A stretch of 6,041 nucleotides of DNA from Flavipsychrobacter stenotrophus (GTDB taxonomy: Bacteria; Bacteroidota; Bacteroidia; Chitinophagales; Chitinophagaceae), in NCBI GenBank assembly GCA_947371715.1, contig CANBQQ010000208.1:1-6041 (forward strand), read 5' to 3'. The position numbers were made by a program, and so were the translations under genes. Of this stretch, positions 1 through 4,522 are shown in pieces. Below the pieces are notes generated by a model. That model saw nothing but the letters and a program-made list of their open reading frames with translations, did no database searches and had not been told where the DNA came from. Each line of letters starts with the position of its first letter. The stretch's first letter is position 1.

Positions 1-398
1 ACACGTATCATTACCTCTTCCAGGTTGCGCATATATCGGCCAAGATCAGTAAAGAAGCGTTCCAGGTCTAATATAGGGTAGCCTACTATTTGGCCCGGTC
101 CGTGGTAGGTAATATCGCCGCCCCTGTTGGTTTTGAAAAAGGAAACATTCAGTTCTTTCAGCATGGCATTATTCACCAGCAGGTTCTCCATATGCCCGCT
201 CTTGCCTATAGTATACACATGTGGATGCTCGCAGAAGAGCAGGTGATGCACGGTTTCCGGCCCCTTAACACGCTCTAATTCAGGGGTATTATACCACTGC
301 GCTTTAGCGTCCAGGCTCACCTTCATCAGTTGCTCCTGGTAATCCCAGGCTGTATCATATGCCACATTGCCCAGGTCCTGAAATAAAATCGATTCCAT
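1..398 (-). CDS. lipB: Octanoyl-[acyl-carrier-protein]:protein N-octanoyltransferase LipB (5' part, cut by window edge)
   Basis: This gene encodes the cytoplasmic enzyme that moves octanoyl groups from acyl carrier protein to a lysine of lipoyl domains, the first step of endogenous lipoate synthesis; LipA then inserts sulfur. I translated it by hand from the ATG at 396-398. The window holds 132 codons of a family usually about 210-240 residues long. Diagnostic motifs are FCEHPHVYTIGKSG (about residues 55-68) and RGGDITYHGPGQIVGYPILD (residues 92-111), the LipB signature around the substrate pocket. The catalytic Lys and Cys of the family lie in the missing C-terminal part, so activity cannot be judged. 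The start has no clear Shine-Dalgarno site, which is normal for Bacteroidota. It lies 71 bp downstream of the small membrane-protein gene on the same strand, with no terminator seen between them, so cotranscription is possible. Confidence 0.95.
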   Translation of the reverse strand, partial: MESILFQDLGNVAYDTAWDYQEQLMKVSLDAKAQWYNTPELERVKGPETVHHLLFCEHPHVYTIGKSGHMENLLVNNAMLKELNVSFFKTNRGGDITYHGPGQIVGYPILDLERFFTDLGRYMRNLEEVMIR

Positions 399-469
399 AA
401 TCAATATGCAAGTTATTGATTAATTACCTCATTTTTTTAAATCGGTTTACAGTACAAATAAATTAACAC

Positions 470-865
470 TTAGGCCAGTTCCGCTTTCCTGTCTTTTCTA
501 AAATAGAAAATATAATATATGAGTAATGTGGTTAATCCGATGGTAAATAAGACTGCGGCTATCGGTCTAAATTCATGTTTGTAAAACTCGCCTAGCATCC
601 AGATAGAGTTGGCTGTTATCCACATACATACTGCCACGTTATGAAACAGATCTACCCGGCTTTTTCGCGCACGCCATAAAATGTATAAAGCAACCCCGAT
701 GGTAGGCGTGATCATGAAAATAGCACCCGGCTTATACTCCATAGACCAGCACGTGTCTTTTATCAACCAAAGCAGGATATGGCCATTCTCTATCCATCGG
801 TACGACTGATAACTCTCCGGTTTGTCTTTGGGACCTGGTTCAGGAACGGCAGTTTCATTTTCCAT
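470..865 (-). CDS. Small integral membrane protein of unknown function with two similar halves
   Basis: I do not recognise a named family; the protein resembles conserved hypothetical membrane proteins of Bacteroidota. It has 131 residues, a polar N-terminus rich in Glu, Pro and Lys (residues 1-27), then about four hydrophobic segments (roughly 29-44, 47-64, 73-92 and 101-121) and a Lys/Arg-rich tail, with no signal peptide. The halves look related. In the first, H29, W33, W40, E43 and P46 are followed by a TIG-containing helix ending RARKSR. In the second, H75, W82, W89, E93 and P101 are followed by a TIG-containing helix ending RKDR. Polar residues inside the first helix (LIKDTCW) and third helix (WITANSIW) suggest a binding or packing role, but no function can be named. 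It sits between the exporter gene (53-bp gap) and lipB (71-bp gap) on the same strand, so it may be part of their transcript. Confidence 0.8.
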   Translation of the reverse strand: MENETAVPEPGPKDKPESYQSYRWIENGHILLWLIKDTCWSMEYKPGAIFMITPTIGVALYILWRARKSRVDLFHNVAVCMWITANSIWMLGEFYKHEFRPIAAVLFTIGLTTLLIYYIFYFRKDRKAELA

Positions 866-918
866 ACCCGAAAAGTAAGAAAAAAGTACATGAATTATTC
901 GATGTAAAGTCGGTCTAG

Positions 919-2316
919 CTAGATAACTGCTGTAATTCTACTTTCAATTGCTTCAATTGTAGAAACGGCAATTTGATTAGCCTTCAGCCTATACACGACC
1001 AGGAATATCAAGGCAACTGATGCAAATGCCGCAAGTACTATAATTGGCGCAACGCCTATATTTGCGCCACTTTTCATGAAAATGGTTAGTAACGGCAAGC
1101 CAATGCCACCACCAAAGAAGAAGGAGGTAGACGTAAGACTAGACCCAACACCATAGTGCATGGCCGGCACCTGCTGCATAGACATTACAGAAAACCCGGT
1201 AAAGCATAGGGTAATGCCAAATCCGGCTATGGCAGCGGCGCCACATAAAAGCTGCGGAAGGCTGGTAAAAGATATGGCAGTGATCAGTAAAGCGCTGCCA
1301 ATTAACATACAGCCCATCCCCACAATTGCGGTGGCAATAACCGGGATCCGCGGCATGATATACGGAGCTACAAAACGCGCAACCAATACTGAGAGCAAAC
1401 TAAACGGTACTAACATCAGCCCTGCTTTTGCTGCCGTAATATGCATGTTATACTGCAAAACCATAGATATAATGAACAGATAACCAGTAAAGAATGCACC
1501 CAGCAGCAGAAAGGACACATTGCCCGCTACCAACGAAGGAATACGAAAAAGGCTAAGGTCTATCAGCGGATTATCTTTCTTGCTGAGTCTGGCTAGCAAT
1601 GTGGTGGCAAATAAAACTATCACTACCATAAGGGCCGCTATGTACCATTTATTGTCTACCGGTGCTGCCATTAGTTGTGTGCATACCGTCACCATTATCA
1701 AACCGGCTACCAACAGGACGCCCGAAAGCAGGTCGGGCTGCTGTCGTGTCCTCGATGGTGAATCTGTATCCAGCAGTGCATAGCCAAACAATAGTACTAT
1801 GGCAAGGATAGGCACATTGATAATGAACACCCACTGCCACCCGCAGTAGCTGGTAATGATGCCACCGAGCGACAATCCACCACCTGAGCCTATGGCTGCA
1901 AAAGAGCTAAAGACACCCATGGCTCTGCCACGCTCTGTAAGGTCTGTAAATGTATGGCTGATGAGGGAGAAGGCAGCCGGCATCACCATTGCTGCTGCCA
2001 GTCCCTGTGTGGCCCTGAATACCAGCAAACTTTCGTATGTGGGCGACAGACCCGCGCCAAGGGATGTAAATAGAAATAACCCGCTGCCCAGCAGGAACAT
2101 CTTCTTGCTCCCGTATACATCAGCCAACTTGCCACCTATAATAAGGAACCCGCCATAAAACAATATGTATAAAGACTGCAACCACTGCACCCCGGCTCCT
2201 GAAAGGGAAAATTCCTGTTGTATAGATGGCAGGGCCAGGTTGATGATCGCTATATCCAGCGCCTCAACCAATATGCCCATAGAGGCAATGATAAGGATAA
2301 TGTTCTTTTTCTGCAT
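919..2316 (-). CDS. MFS transporter, DHA2 (EmrB/QacA) drug:proton antiporter family
   Basis: This is an inner-membrane exporter that probably expels toxic compounds in exchange for protons; the substrate cannot be read from sequence. With the ATG at 2314-2316 it has 465 residues, in the range of 14-helix DHA2 proteins. Visible motifs are the helix-1 motif ALDIAIINLALPSI (residues 19-32, with D21 and P30), motif A GKLADVYGSKK (62-72), motif B FRATQG with R101, and a glycine-rich motif C region (about 143-152) followed by WQWVFIINVPI (160-170). The frame extends upstream to a TTG at 2341-2343, but that codon overlaps the minus-strand -7 element, so the downstream ATG is preferred. The gene is divergent from an Lrp/AsnC regulator, the usual arrangement for local control. 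A DHA2 exporter of another substrate, such as an amino acid or a metabolite, is not excluded given the Lrp-type neighbour. Confidence 0.92.
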   Translation of the reverse strand: MQKKNIILIIASMGILVEALDIAIINLALPSIQQEFSLSGAGVQWLQSLYILFYGGFLIIGGKLADVYGSKKMFLLGSGLFLFTSLGAGLSPTYESLLVFRATQGLAAAMVMPAAFSLISHTFTDLTERGRAMGVFSSFAAIGSGGGLSLGGIITSYCGWQWVFIINVPILAIVLLFGYALLDTDSPSRTRQQPDLLSGVLLVAGLIMVTVCTQLMAAPVDNKWYIAALMVVIVLFATTLLARLSKKDNPLIDLSLFRIPSLVAGNVSFLLLGAFFTGYLFIISMVLQYNMHITAAKAGLMLVPFSLLSVLVARFVAPYIMPRIPVIATAIVGMGCMLIGSALLITAISFTSLPQLLCGAAAIAGFGITLCFTGFSVMSMQQVPAMHYGVGSSLTSTSFFFGGGIGLPLLTIFMKSGANIGVAPIIVLAAFASVALIFLVVYRLKANQIAVSTIEAIESRITAVI

Positions 2317-2340
2317 TGTAGATTTGTATCTTTGTTCTTT

Positions 2341-2348
2341 CAAAGGTA
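2341..2348 (-). promoter_or_regulatory. Predicted -7 element of the MFS transporter gene
   Basis: On the minus strand TACCTTTG (2348 to 2341) lies 24 bp upstream of the exporter ATG at 2316, implying a short leader of roughly 20 nt. No TTTG-type -33 box is visible at the proper distance, so this promoter may be weak or need an activator. Confidence 0.45.
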
Positions 2349-2354
2349 CCTTTG
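2341..2354. promoter_or_regulatory. Perfect 14-bp palindrome CAAAGGTACCTTTG carrying a -7 element on each strand
   Basis: The sequence equals its own reverse complement. Read on either strand it contains TACCTTTG, an exact match to the Bacteroidota -7 consensus TAnnTTTG (2347-2354 plus; 2348-2341 minus). It lies between the divergent exporter and Lrp genes. The natural reading is a shared operator and overlapping divergent promoters; binding by the Lrp protein is an inference. Confidence 0.6.
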
Positions 2355-2451
2355 CATAAATTTATGTGCGTCATTTTGACTATTTTAAGAACACGTCGAA
2401 TTTATTTGGATAGCTCAAAGAACAAATGCGTAAAAAAAGCGGAATAGTCAC

Positions 2452-2937
2452 ATGGTAACAGAACAAAACGAACGTCCATTTACAGGGATAGATAATAAAG
2501 ACCTTGAAATACTGTCGCTGCTGCAACAAAACGCAAAGCTGACTGTGAGGGAAATTGCAGCCAGAGTTCACCTTAGTCCCACACCAACCCATGATCGAAT
2601 AAAGCGCATGGAGCAGGAAGGCGTAATACTTCAGTATGGTGCTTTGGTTGACAATAGGAAAGTAGGGAAGGGTATTATGGTCATCTGCCACGTGTCGCTA
2701 AAAGATCATAATAAAAGTGCCGCTCAGGCATTTATTACCGGCGTCACCCAACTCAAAGAAGTGGTTGAGTGCTATAATATATCGGGAGATTTTGATTTTA
2801 TGCTCAAGATCATTTCCTCATCTATGGAAAGCTTCCATAAGTTTTTTGTTAACGAACTAAGCGAAGTACCCAACATTGGGCAGACCAAAAGCACATTTGT
2901 AATGGATGTTATTAAGCAAAGTAATTTGACCGTGTGA
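2452..2937 (+). CDS. Lrp/AsnC family transcriptional regulator
   Basis: This is a DNA-binding regulator of the leucine-responsive (feast/famine) family, which forms dimers and octamers and often senses amino acids. It has 161 residues, normal for the family. The N-terminal winged helix-turn-helix covers about residues 15-62: DLEILSLLQQNAKLTVREIA leads into the recognition helix region SPTPTHDRIKRMEQEGVI. A hinge with VDNRKVGKG follows, then the RAM ligand-binding domain from about residue 73, with VECYNISGDFDFMLKI (105-120) containing the conserved G-D effector-loop pattern. The ATG at 2452 is the first in frame and gives the expected N-terminal length. It is divergent from an MFS exporter and is the likely local and autogenous regulator through the palindrome at 2341-2354. 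No terminator follows immediately; the first strong hairpin is at 3102-3129. Confidence 0.95.
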   Translation: MVTEQNERPFTGIDNKDLEILSLLQQNAKLTVREIAARVHLSPTPTHDRIKRMEQEGVILQYGALVDNRKVGKGIMVICHVSLKDHNKSAAQAFITGVTQLKEVVECYNISGDFDFMLKIISSSMESFHKFFVNELSEVPNIGQTKSTFVMDVIKQSNLTV

Positions 2938-3101
2938 GTTGATTAAATGCTATCGAAAGGTTTTTTCCTGCTGTTGGCCTTATGACCAATAAATTGGGAA
3001 TGTATTTGTTCAAGTATACCCCTAATCATCTGCAAAAATAATCGCTAAAAATTTACTTTAAGTAGACTCATCTAACAAATTGAAAGAGCGAACGTTACAA
3101 G

Positions 3102-3135
3102 AAGATATCCACATTTTTGTGGATATCTTTATTTT
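3102..3135 (+). terminator. Strong hairpin terminator
   Basis: A perfect 12-bp inverted repeat, AAGATATCCACA (3102-3113) and TGTGGATATCTT (3118-3129), encloses a TTTT loop and is followed by the T-rich stretch TATTTT. It is 164 bp beyond the Lrp stop and is the first plausible end for that transcript. It also insulates the downstream repeat region. The minus-strand reading has a weaker T tract (CTTGTAAC). Confidence 0.75.
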
Positions 3136-3193
3136 CTAAACTCATTTCCCCGCATTAATTTACACCGGAAATACTGAAATTTCATCCTGAGCT

Positions 3194-3201
3194 TAACTTT
3201 A
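3194..3201 (+). promoter_or_regulatory. Possible -7 promoter element for the repeat region
   Basis: TAACTTTA matches TAnnTTTG at 7 of 8 positions and lies just before the hairpin and boxA-like box, in the place where a leader transcript would need to start. I see no TTTG-type -33 box at the right distance, so support is weak. Confidence 0.25.
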
Positions 3202-3207
3202 CACTGA

Positions 3208-3243
3208 GTTCACCGAAGTGAACGACTATTTGCTCTTTGACAT
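3208..3243 (+). promoter_or_regulatory. Hairpin plus boxA-like sequence (rrn-leader or nut-like arrangement)
   Basis: GTTCAC-CGAA-GTGAAC (3208-3223) forms a perfect 6-bp stem with a tetraloop. Seven bases later comes TGCTCTTTGACA (3231-3242), which matches E. coli rRNA boxA TGCTCTTTAACA at 11 of 12 positions. In rRNA leaders a boxB hairpin precedes boxA, and NusB/S10 binding to boxA RNA suppresses termination. No rRNA gene is present here, so the role is inferred from sequence likeness only. Confidence 0.4.
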
Positions 3244-3428
3244 TATGAACCCAATCACCCCAACCGTAGTGGCTGAAAATCTTCAGCCCTGCATCTGGTA
3301 TCCTCGTTTTCCTAAAATCTGGACCATCCTGATTCAGACAAACATGTAAACCTATTTAGGGACGATGCATTTCATAAAAAAGTAGCAGAGAGTGGCAGAA
3401 AGTGGCAGAAAGTAGCAGAATGTAGCAG
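3229..3428 (+). repeat. Tandem structured module, copy 1
   Basis: This 200-bp unit has a head identical to copy 2 over 24 bp (3229-3252), then a diverged middle with a conserved small hairpin GGCTGAA-AATC-TTCAGCC (3271-3288). A 33-bp block follows that is identical in copy 2 (3333-3365), then GCATTTCATAAAAAAG and an array of five 10-bp GTRGCAG units. The alternation of invariant and diverged stretches suggests selection on particular segments rather than a simple recent duplication. Confidence 0.8.
3245..3349 (+). CDS. Possible 34-residue small protein inside module copy 1
   Basis: An uninterrupted ORF runs from the ATG that follows the boxA-like box by two bases to a TAA inside the invariant block. 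The peptide begins MNPITPTVVAENLQP and ends WTILIQTNM; it has no recognised family, signal peptide or membrane helix. In copy 2 the equivalent ATG (3446) and TAA (3584-3586) are in the same frame and the length differs by 36 bp, a multiple of three. Near the end ATC CTG ATT CAG becomes ATC TTG GTT CAG, a silent and a conservative change. Against coding, copy 2 has an internal TAG (3479-3481), and in the shared GCTGAA-hairpin segment the two copies are out of register. It may be a tiny gene with a decayed paralogue, or a chance ORF in a structured RNA. Confidence 0.25.
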   Translation: MNPITPTVVAENLQPCIWYPRFPKIWTILIQTNM

Positions 3429-3430
3429 TT
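3381..3430 (+). repeat. Array of five 10-bp GTRGCAG units (copy 1)
   Basis: Units start at 3381, 3391, 3401, 3411 and 3421, each fitting (A/T)GT(A/G)GCAGNN. The middle unit types read AGTGGCAGAA and AGTAGCAGAA. The exact 10-bp spacing puts every unit on about the same face of the helix, as in iteron-like protein-binding arrays. The spacing is not a multiple of three, so this is not a coding repeat. Confidence 0.85.
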
Positions 3431-3431
3431 T

Positions 3432-3443
3432 TGCTCTTTGACA
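3432..3443 (+). promoter_or_regulatory. Second boxA-like sequence
   Basis: TGCTCTTTGACA recurs at the head of the second module copy, 201 bp after the first and with identical flanks (TT before, TTATGAACCC after). The small hairpin that precedes the first box is not repeated; the 10-bp GTRGCAG array of copy 1 lies directly upstream instead. Confidence 0.4.
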
Positions 3444-3445
3444 TT

Positions 3446-3586
3446 ATGAACCCTTATCACAACCACCTACAGACATCGTAGAAGCTGAATATTTTCAGCC
3501 CTGAAACAACTATGTGGCACCGAACCGCCAACGAGAGTCATGAAAATCTTTTAATCCTAGAAATCTTGGTTCAGACAAACATGTAA
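3446..3586 (+). pseudogene. Possible decayed paralogue of the small ORF in module copy 2
   Basis: The frame opens with MNPYHNHLQTS, meets TAG at 3479-3481, then runs on open to a TAA and ends LEILVQTNM, very like the end of the copy 1 peptide. If copy 1 is a real gene this is a version interrupted by one amber codon, with 12 extra codons; an inner ATG at 3512 would leave 24 residues. If copy 1 is not coding, this entry has no meaning. Confidence 0.18.
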
Positions 3587-3626
3587 ACCTATTTAGGGAC
3601 GAGGCAGACGAGGCATTTCATAAAAA

Positions 3627-3666
3627 AGTAGCAGAGAGTGGCAGAAAGTGGCAGAATGTAGCAGTT
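3627..3666 (+). repeat. Array of four 10-bp GTRGCAG units (copy 2)
   Basis: Units start at 3627, 3637, 3647 and 3657 with the same order as copy 1 (GTAGCAG, GTGGCAG, GTGGCAG, GTAGCAG) but one fewer GTAGCAG unit. Loss or gain of exactly one unit is typical of slippage in a short tandem array. Confidence 0.85.
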
Positions 3667-3723
3667 TGTTAAAATCGGCTGTAAGCCACATCTGCAAAGC
3701 ATTTCAGCAGAAGCACGTAAAGC

Positions 3724-3758
3724 AAAACTGCCACTTTTACGAAAAACTGCCACTTTTT
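3724..3758 (-). repeat. Two inverted GTGGCAG-type repeats, possible mobile-element end
   Basis: AAAACTGCCACTTTT (3724-3738) and AAAACTGCCACTTTT (3743-3757) are 19 bp apart and are the reverse orientation of the GTGGCAG core found in the arrays upstream. On the minus strand this reads as two AAAAGTGGCAGTTTT boxes. Paired boxes about two helical turns apart resemble the multiple terminal repeats of IS21-family elements; that family link is from memory and untested. No transposase is present. On a plus-strand RNA these boxes could also pair with the upstream GTGGCAG units, forming a stem followed by a T run. Confidence 0.5.
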
Positions 3759-3813
3759 AGATTTTGGGTTGACTGTACAATTAATGGACTTGCTCCCCAA
3801 CCCTGGCCCCATA

Positions 3814-4362
3814 TCAGGCATAACAAAGCCTGAGCAACGAAAGTGATCGCTTTACACGTGTCTTTATGGTACTGCAGGGCACGTCTAGTAGATAGGCAAC
3901 TTCTAGTGTGGTGTATCCCTGAAAATAGACCATCTTCATAATTGTCTGATGCTCCGGTTTTAGTTTCAGTAGCAACCCTGCCAATCCTATGGCTTCTGCA
4001 CGTTTTGCTGGTTGTGCAGGTATTGTAGAAAGGTGATCGTTCGATTGGCATTTCCGTTTCATCGTATCACCCTTAGATCTTATGGTGTCTATTGCAGCAT
4101 TTACAGCTATGTTCATCATCCAGGTATACAAAGTTCCTTTCGATGTTTCGTATTGGTCTATCTTATTCCATATTTTCACAAACACATCTTGTAGTGTGTC
4201 TTCAGAAGTATGGTAATCCTTCACGATCTTGTTGATGATGCTGAATATTGCGGCAGAGTAATTGTTGTACAAATAATCAAATACGGCCCTGTCTTTTTGC
4301 TTCAAAAAGGCAACAAGCTCAGTTTCAGTATACGTTGAATATTCAGTCCTCGGCATAAACAT
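3814..4362 (-). CDS. ECF-type RNA polymerase sigma factor (sigma-70 family)
   Basis: This is an alternative sigma factor that directs RNA polymerase to a special promoter set. With the ATG at 4360-4362 it has 182 residues, the usual ECF size; an ATG two codons later (4354-4356) is also possible, and an upstream TTG at 4393 is less likely. Sigma region 2 covers about residues 24-97, with SEDTLQDVFVKIW (53-65, core binding) and TLYTWMMNIAVNAAIDTIRS (77-96, -10 recognition). Region 4 covers about 125-178, with the helix-turn-helix TTLEVAYLLDVPCSTIKTRV (151-170). A short non-conserved linker joins them. No anti-sigma gene lies downstream: the gene runs convergently into the repeat region. The lipoprotein gene upstream is on the same strand but is cut off by a terminator, so this sigma gene should have its own promoter. 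Confidence 0.93.
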   Translation of the reverse strand: MFMPRTEYSTYTETELVAFLKQKDRAVFDYLYNNYSAAIFSIINKIVKDYHTSEDTLQDVFVKIWNKIDQYETSKGTLYTWMMNIAVNAAIDTIRSKGDTMKRKCQSNDHLSTIPAQPAKRAEAIGLAGLLLKLKPEHQTIMKMVYFQGYTTLEVAYLLDVPCSTIKTRVKRSLSLLRLCYA

Positions 4363-4398
4363 TTTGTTAAAACAATCATGCCATAAACTAAACAAAAA

Positions 4399-4426
4399 GT
4401 GAATTTCACAAGTGGGTAAAAGTACA
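4399..4426 (-). promoter_or_regulatory. Sigma-gene upstream region with a small inverted repeat
   Basis: The 106 bp between the lipoprotein terminator and the sigma ATG must contain the sigma promoter. GTGAA-T-TTCAC (4400-4410) is a small perfect inverted repeat about 40 bp before the ATG. A loose -7 match, TAGTTTAT on the minus strand (about 4390-4383), has a TTG about 18 bp upstream. Neither is strong enough to fix a promoter. Confidence 0.2.
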
Positions 4427-4468
4427 GAAGGGTGGGTGTTATTATCATTTTTATCCGATAGTAAATCA

Positions 4469-4502
4469 AAAGCCCACCAGATATAGATATCTGGTGGGCT
4501 TT
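4469..4502 (-). terminator. Strong intrinsic terminator of the Ig-like lipoprotein gene
   Basis: A 16-bp perfect inverted repeat (4469-4484 and 4487-4502; core AGCCCACCAGATAT and its complement) begins 20 bp after the lipoprotein stop. On the minus strand the GC-rich stem GCCCACCAG/CTGGTGGGC is followed by TTTTGATTT. This is the clearest terminator in the window and separates the lipoprotein transcript from the sigma gene. Confidence 0.88.
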
Positions 4503-4522
4503 CCTACCTGTTACCGCATGTA

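Larger units (their letters stand above)
2323..2354 (+). promoter_or_regulatory. Predicted promoter of the Lrp/AsnC gene
   Basis: On the plus strand TTTG at 2323-2326 is followed, after 20 bp, by TACCTTTG at 2347-2354. This fits the Bacteroidota -33/-7 pattern (TTTG, about 17-23 bp, TAnnTTTG). The start of transcription would fall near 2360, giving a leader of about 90 nt before the ATG at 2452. A second exact -7 match, TATCTTTG at 2327-2334, has no good -33 partner. Confidence 0.55.
3430..3666 (+). repeat. Tandem structured module, copy 2
   Basis: This is the second copy, directly abutting the first. Compared with copy 1 its middle is 36 bp longer, it has a 9-bp tandem duplication (GACGAGGCA at 3598-3606 and 3607-3615), and it lacks one 10-bp unit of the GTRGCAG array. 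The hairpin is kept as GCTGAA-TATT-TTCAGC with a changed loop (3484-3499). The unit ends with GTAGCAGTTTG, so the sequence continues for only four bases like the start of a third copy. Confidence 0.8.
2938..3813. other. 876-bp region without a recognised gene, rich in repeats and hairpins
   Basis: No known protein family is visible on either strand between the Lrp stop and the sigma-factor stop. The region holds, in order: about 160 bp of AT-rich DNA in which I see nothing (2938-3101), a strong terminator (3102-3130), a hairpin and boxA-like box (3208-3243), two tandem copies of a structured module (3229-3666), and inverted GTGGCAG-type repeats (3728-3758). Each is listed separately. Confidence 0.85.

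Noticed and set aside
90..278. Plus-strand 62-codon open frame antisense to lipB
   Set aside because: The minus-strand frame carries unmistakable LipB motifs; this is its shadow.
456..463. Near-match TTTATTTG to the -7 consensus upstream of lipB on the minus strand, and TACTTTTT upstream of the small membrane protein (about 879-886)
   Set aside because: Each matches 7 of 8 positions in AT-rich DNA without a proper -33 partner, which is expected by chance.
1160..2158. Several plus-strand open frames (1160-1483, 1520-1783, 1856-2158) and a minus-strand one (1649-1840) over the MFS gene
   Set aside because: All lie inside the MFS coding sequence in other frames and show no recognisable family.
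2317..2343. N-terminal extension of the MFS protein from a TTG at 2341-2343
   Set aside because: The TTG overlaps the predicted -7 element; the ATG at 2314-2316 gives the normal family N-terminus.
2380..2691. Minus-strand 103-codon open frame across the start of the Lrp gene
   Set aside because: Antisense shadow of a clear Lrp/AsnC protein.
3229..3666. CRISPR array
   Set aside because: The long period (about 200 bp), only two copies and the 10-bp subunits do not fit repeat-spacer structure, and no cas genes are present.
3421..3780. A complete insertion sequence bounded by TGTAGCAG and TGTACA
   Set aside because: No transposase, no clear target duplication and unequal ends; kept only as a possible relic in the findings.
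3814..3833. Hairpin TCAGGC/GCCTGA overlapping the sigma-factor stop codon as a terminator
   Set aside because: The stem is only 6 bp and no T run follows on the minus strand; I see no convincing terminator for the sigma gene.
3648..4051. Plus-strand frame 3648-3833 and minus-strand frame 3737-4051
   Set aside because: The first starts inside the GTRGCAG array and has no family features; the second is another-frame shadow of the sigma factor.
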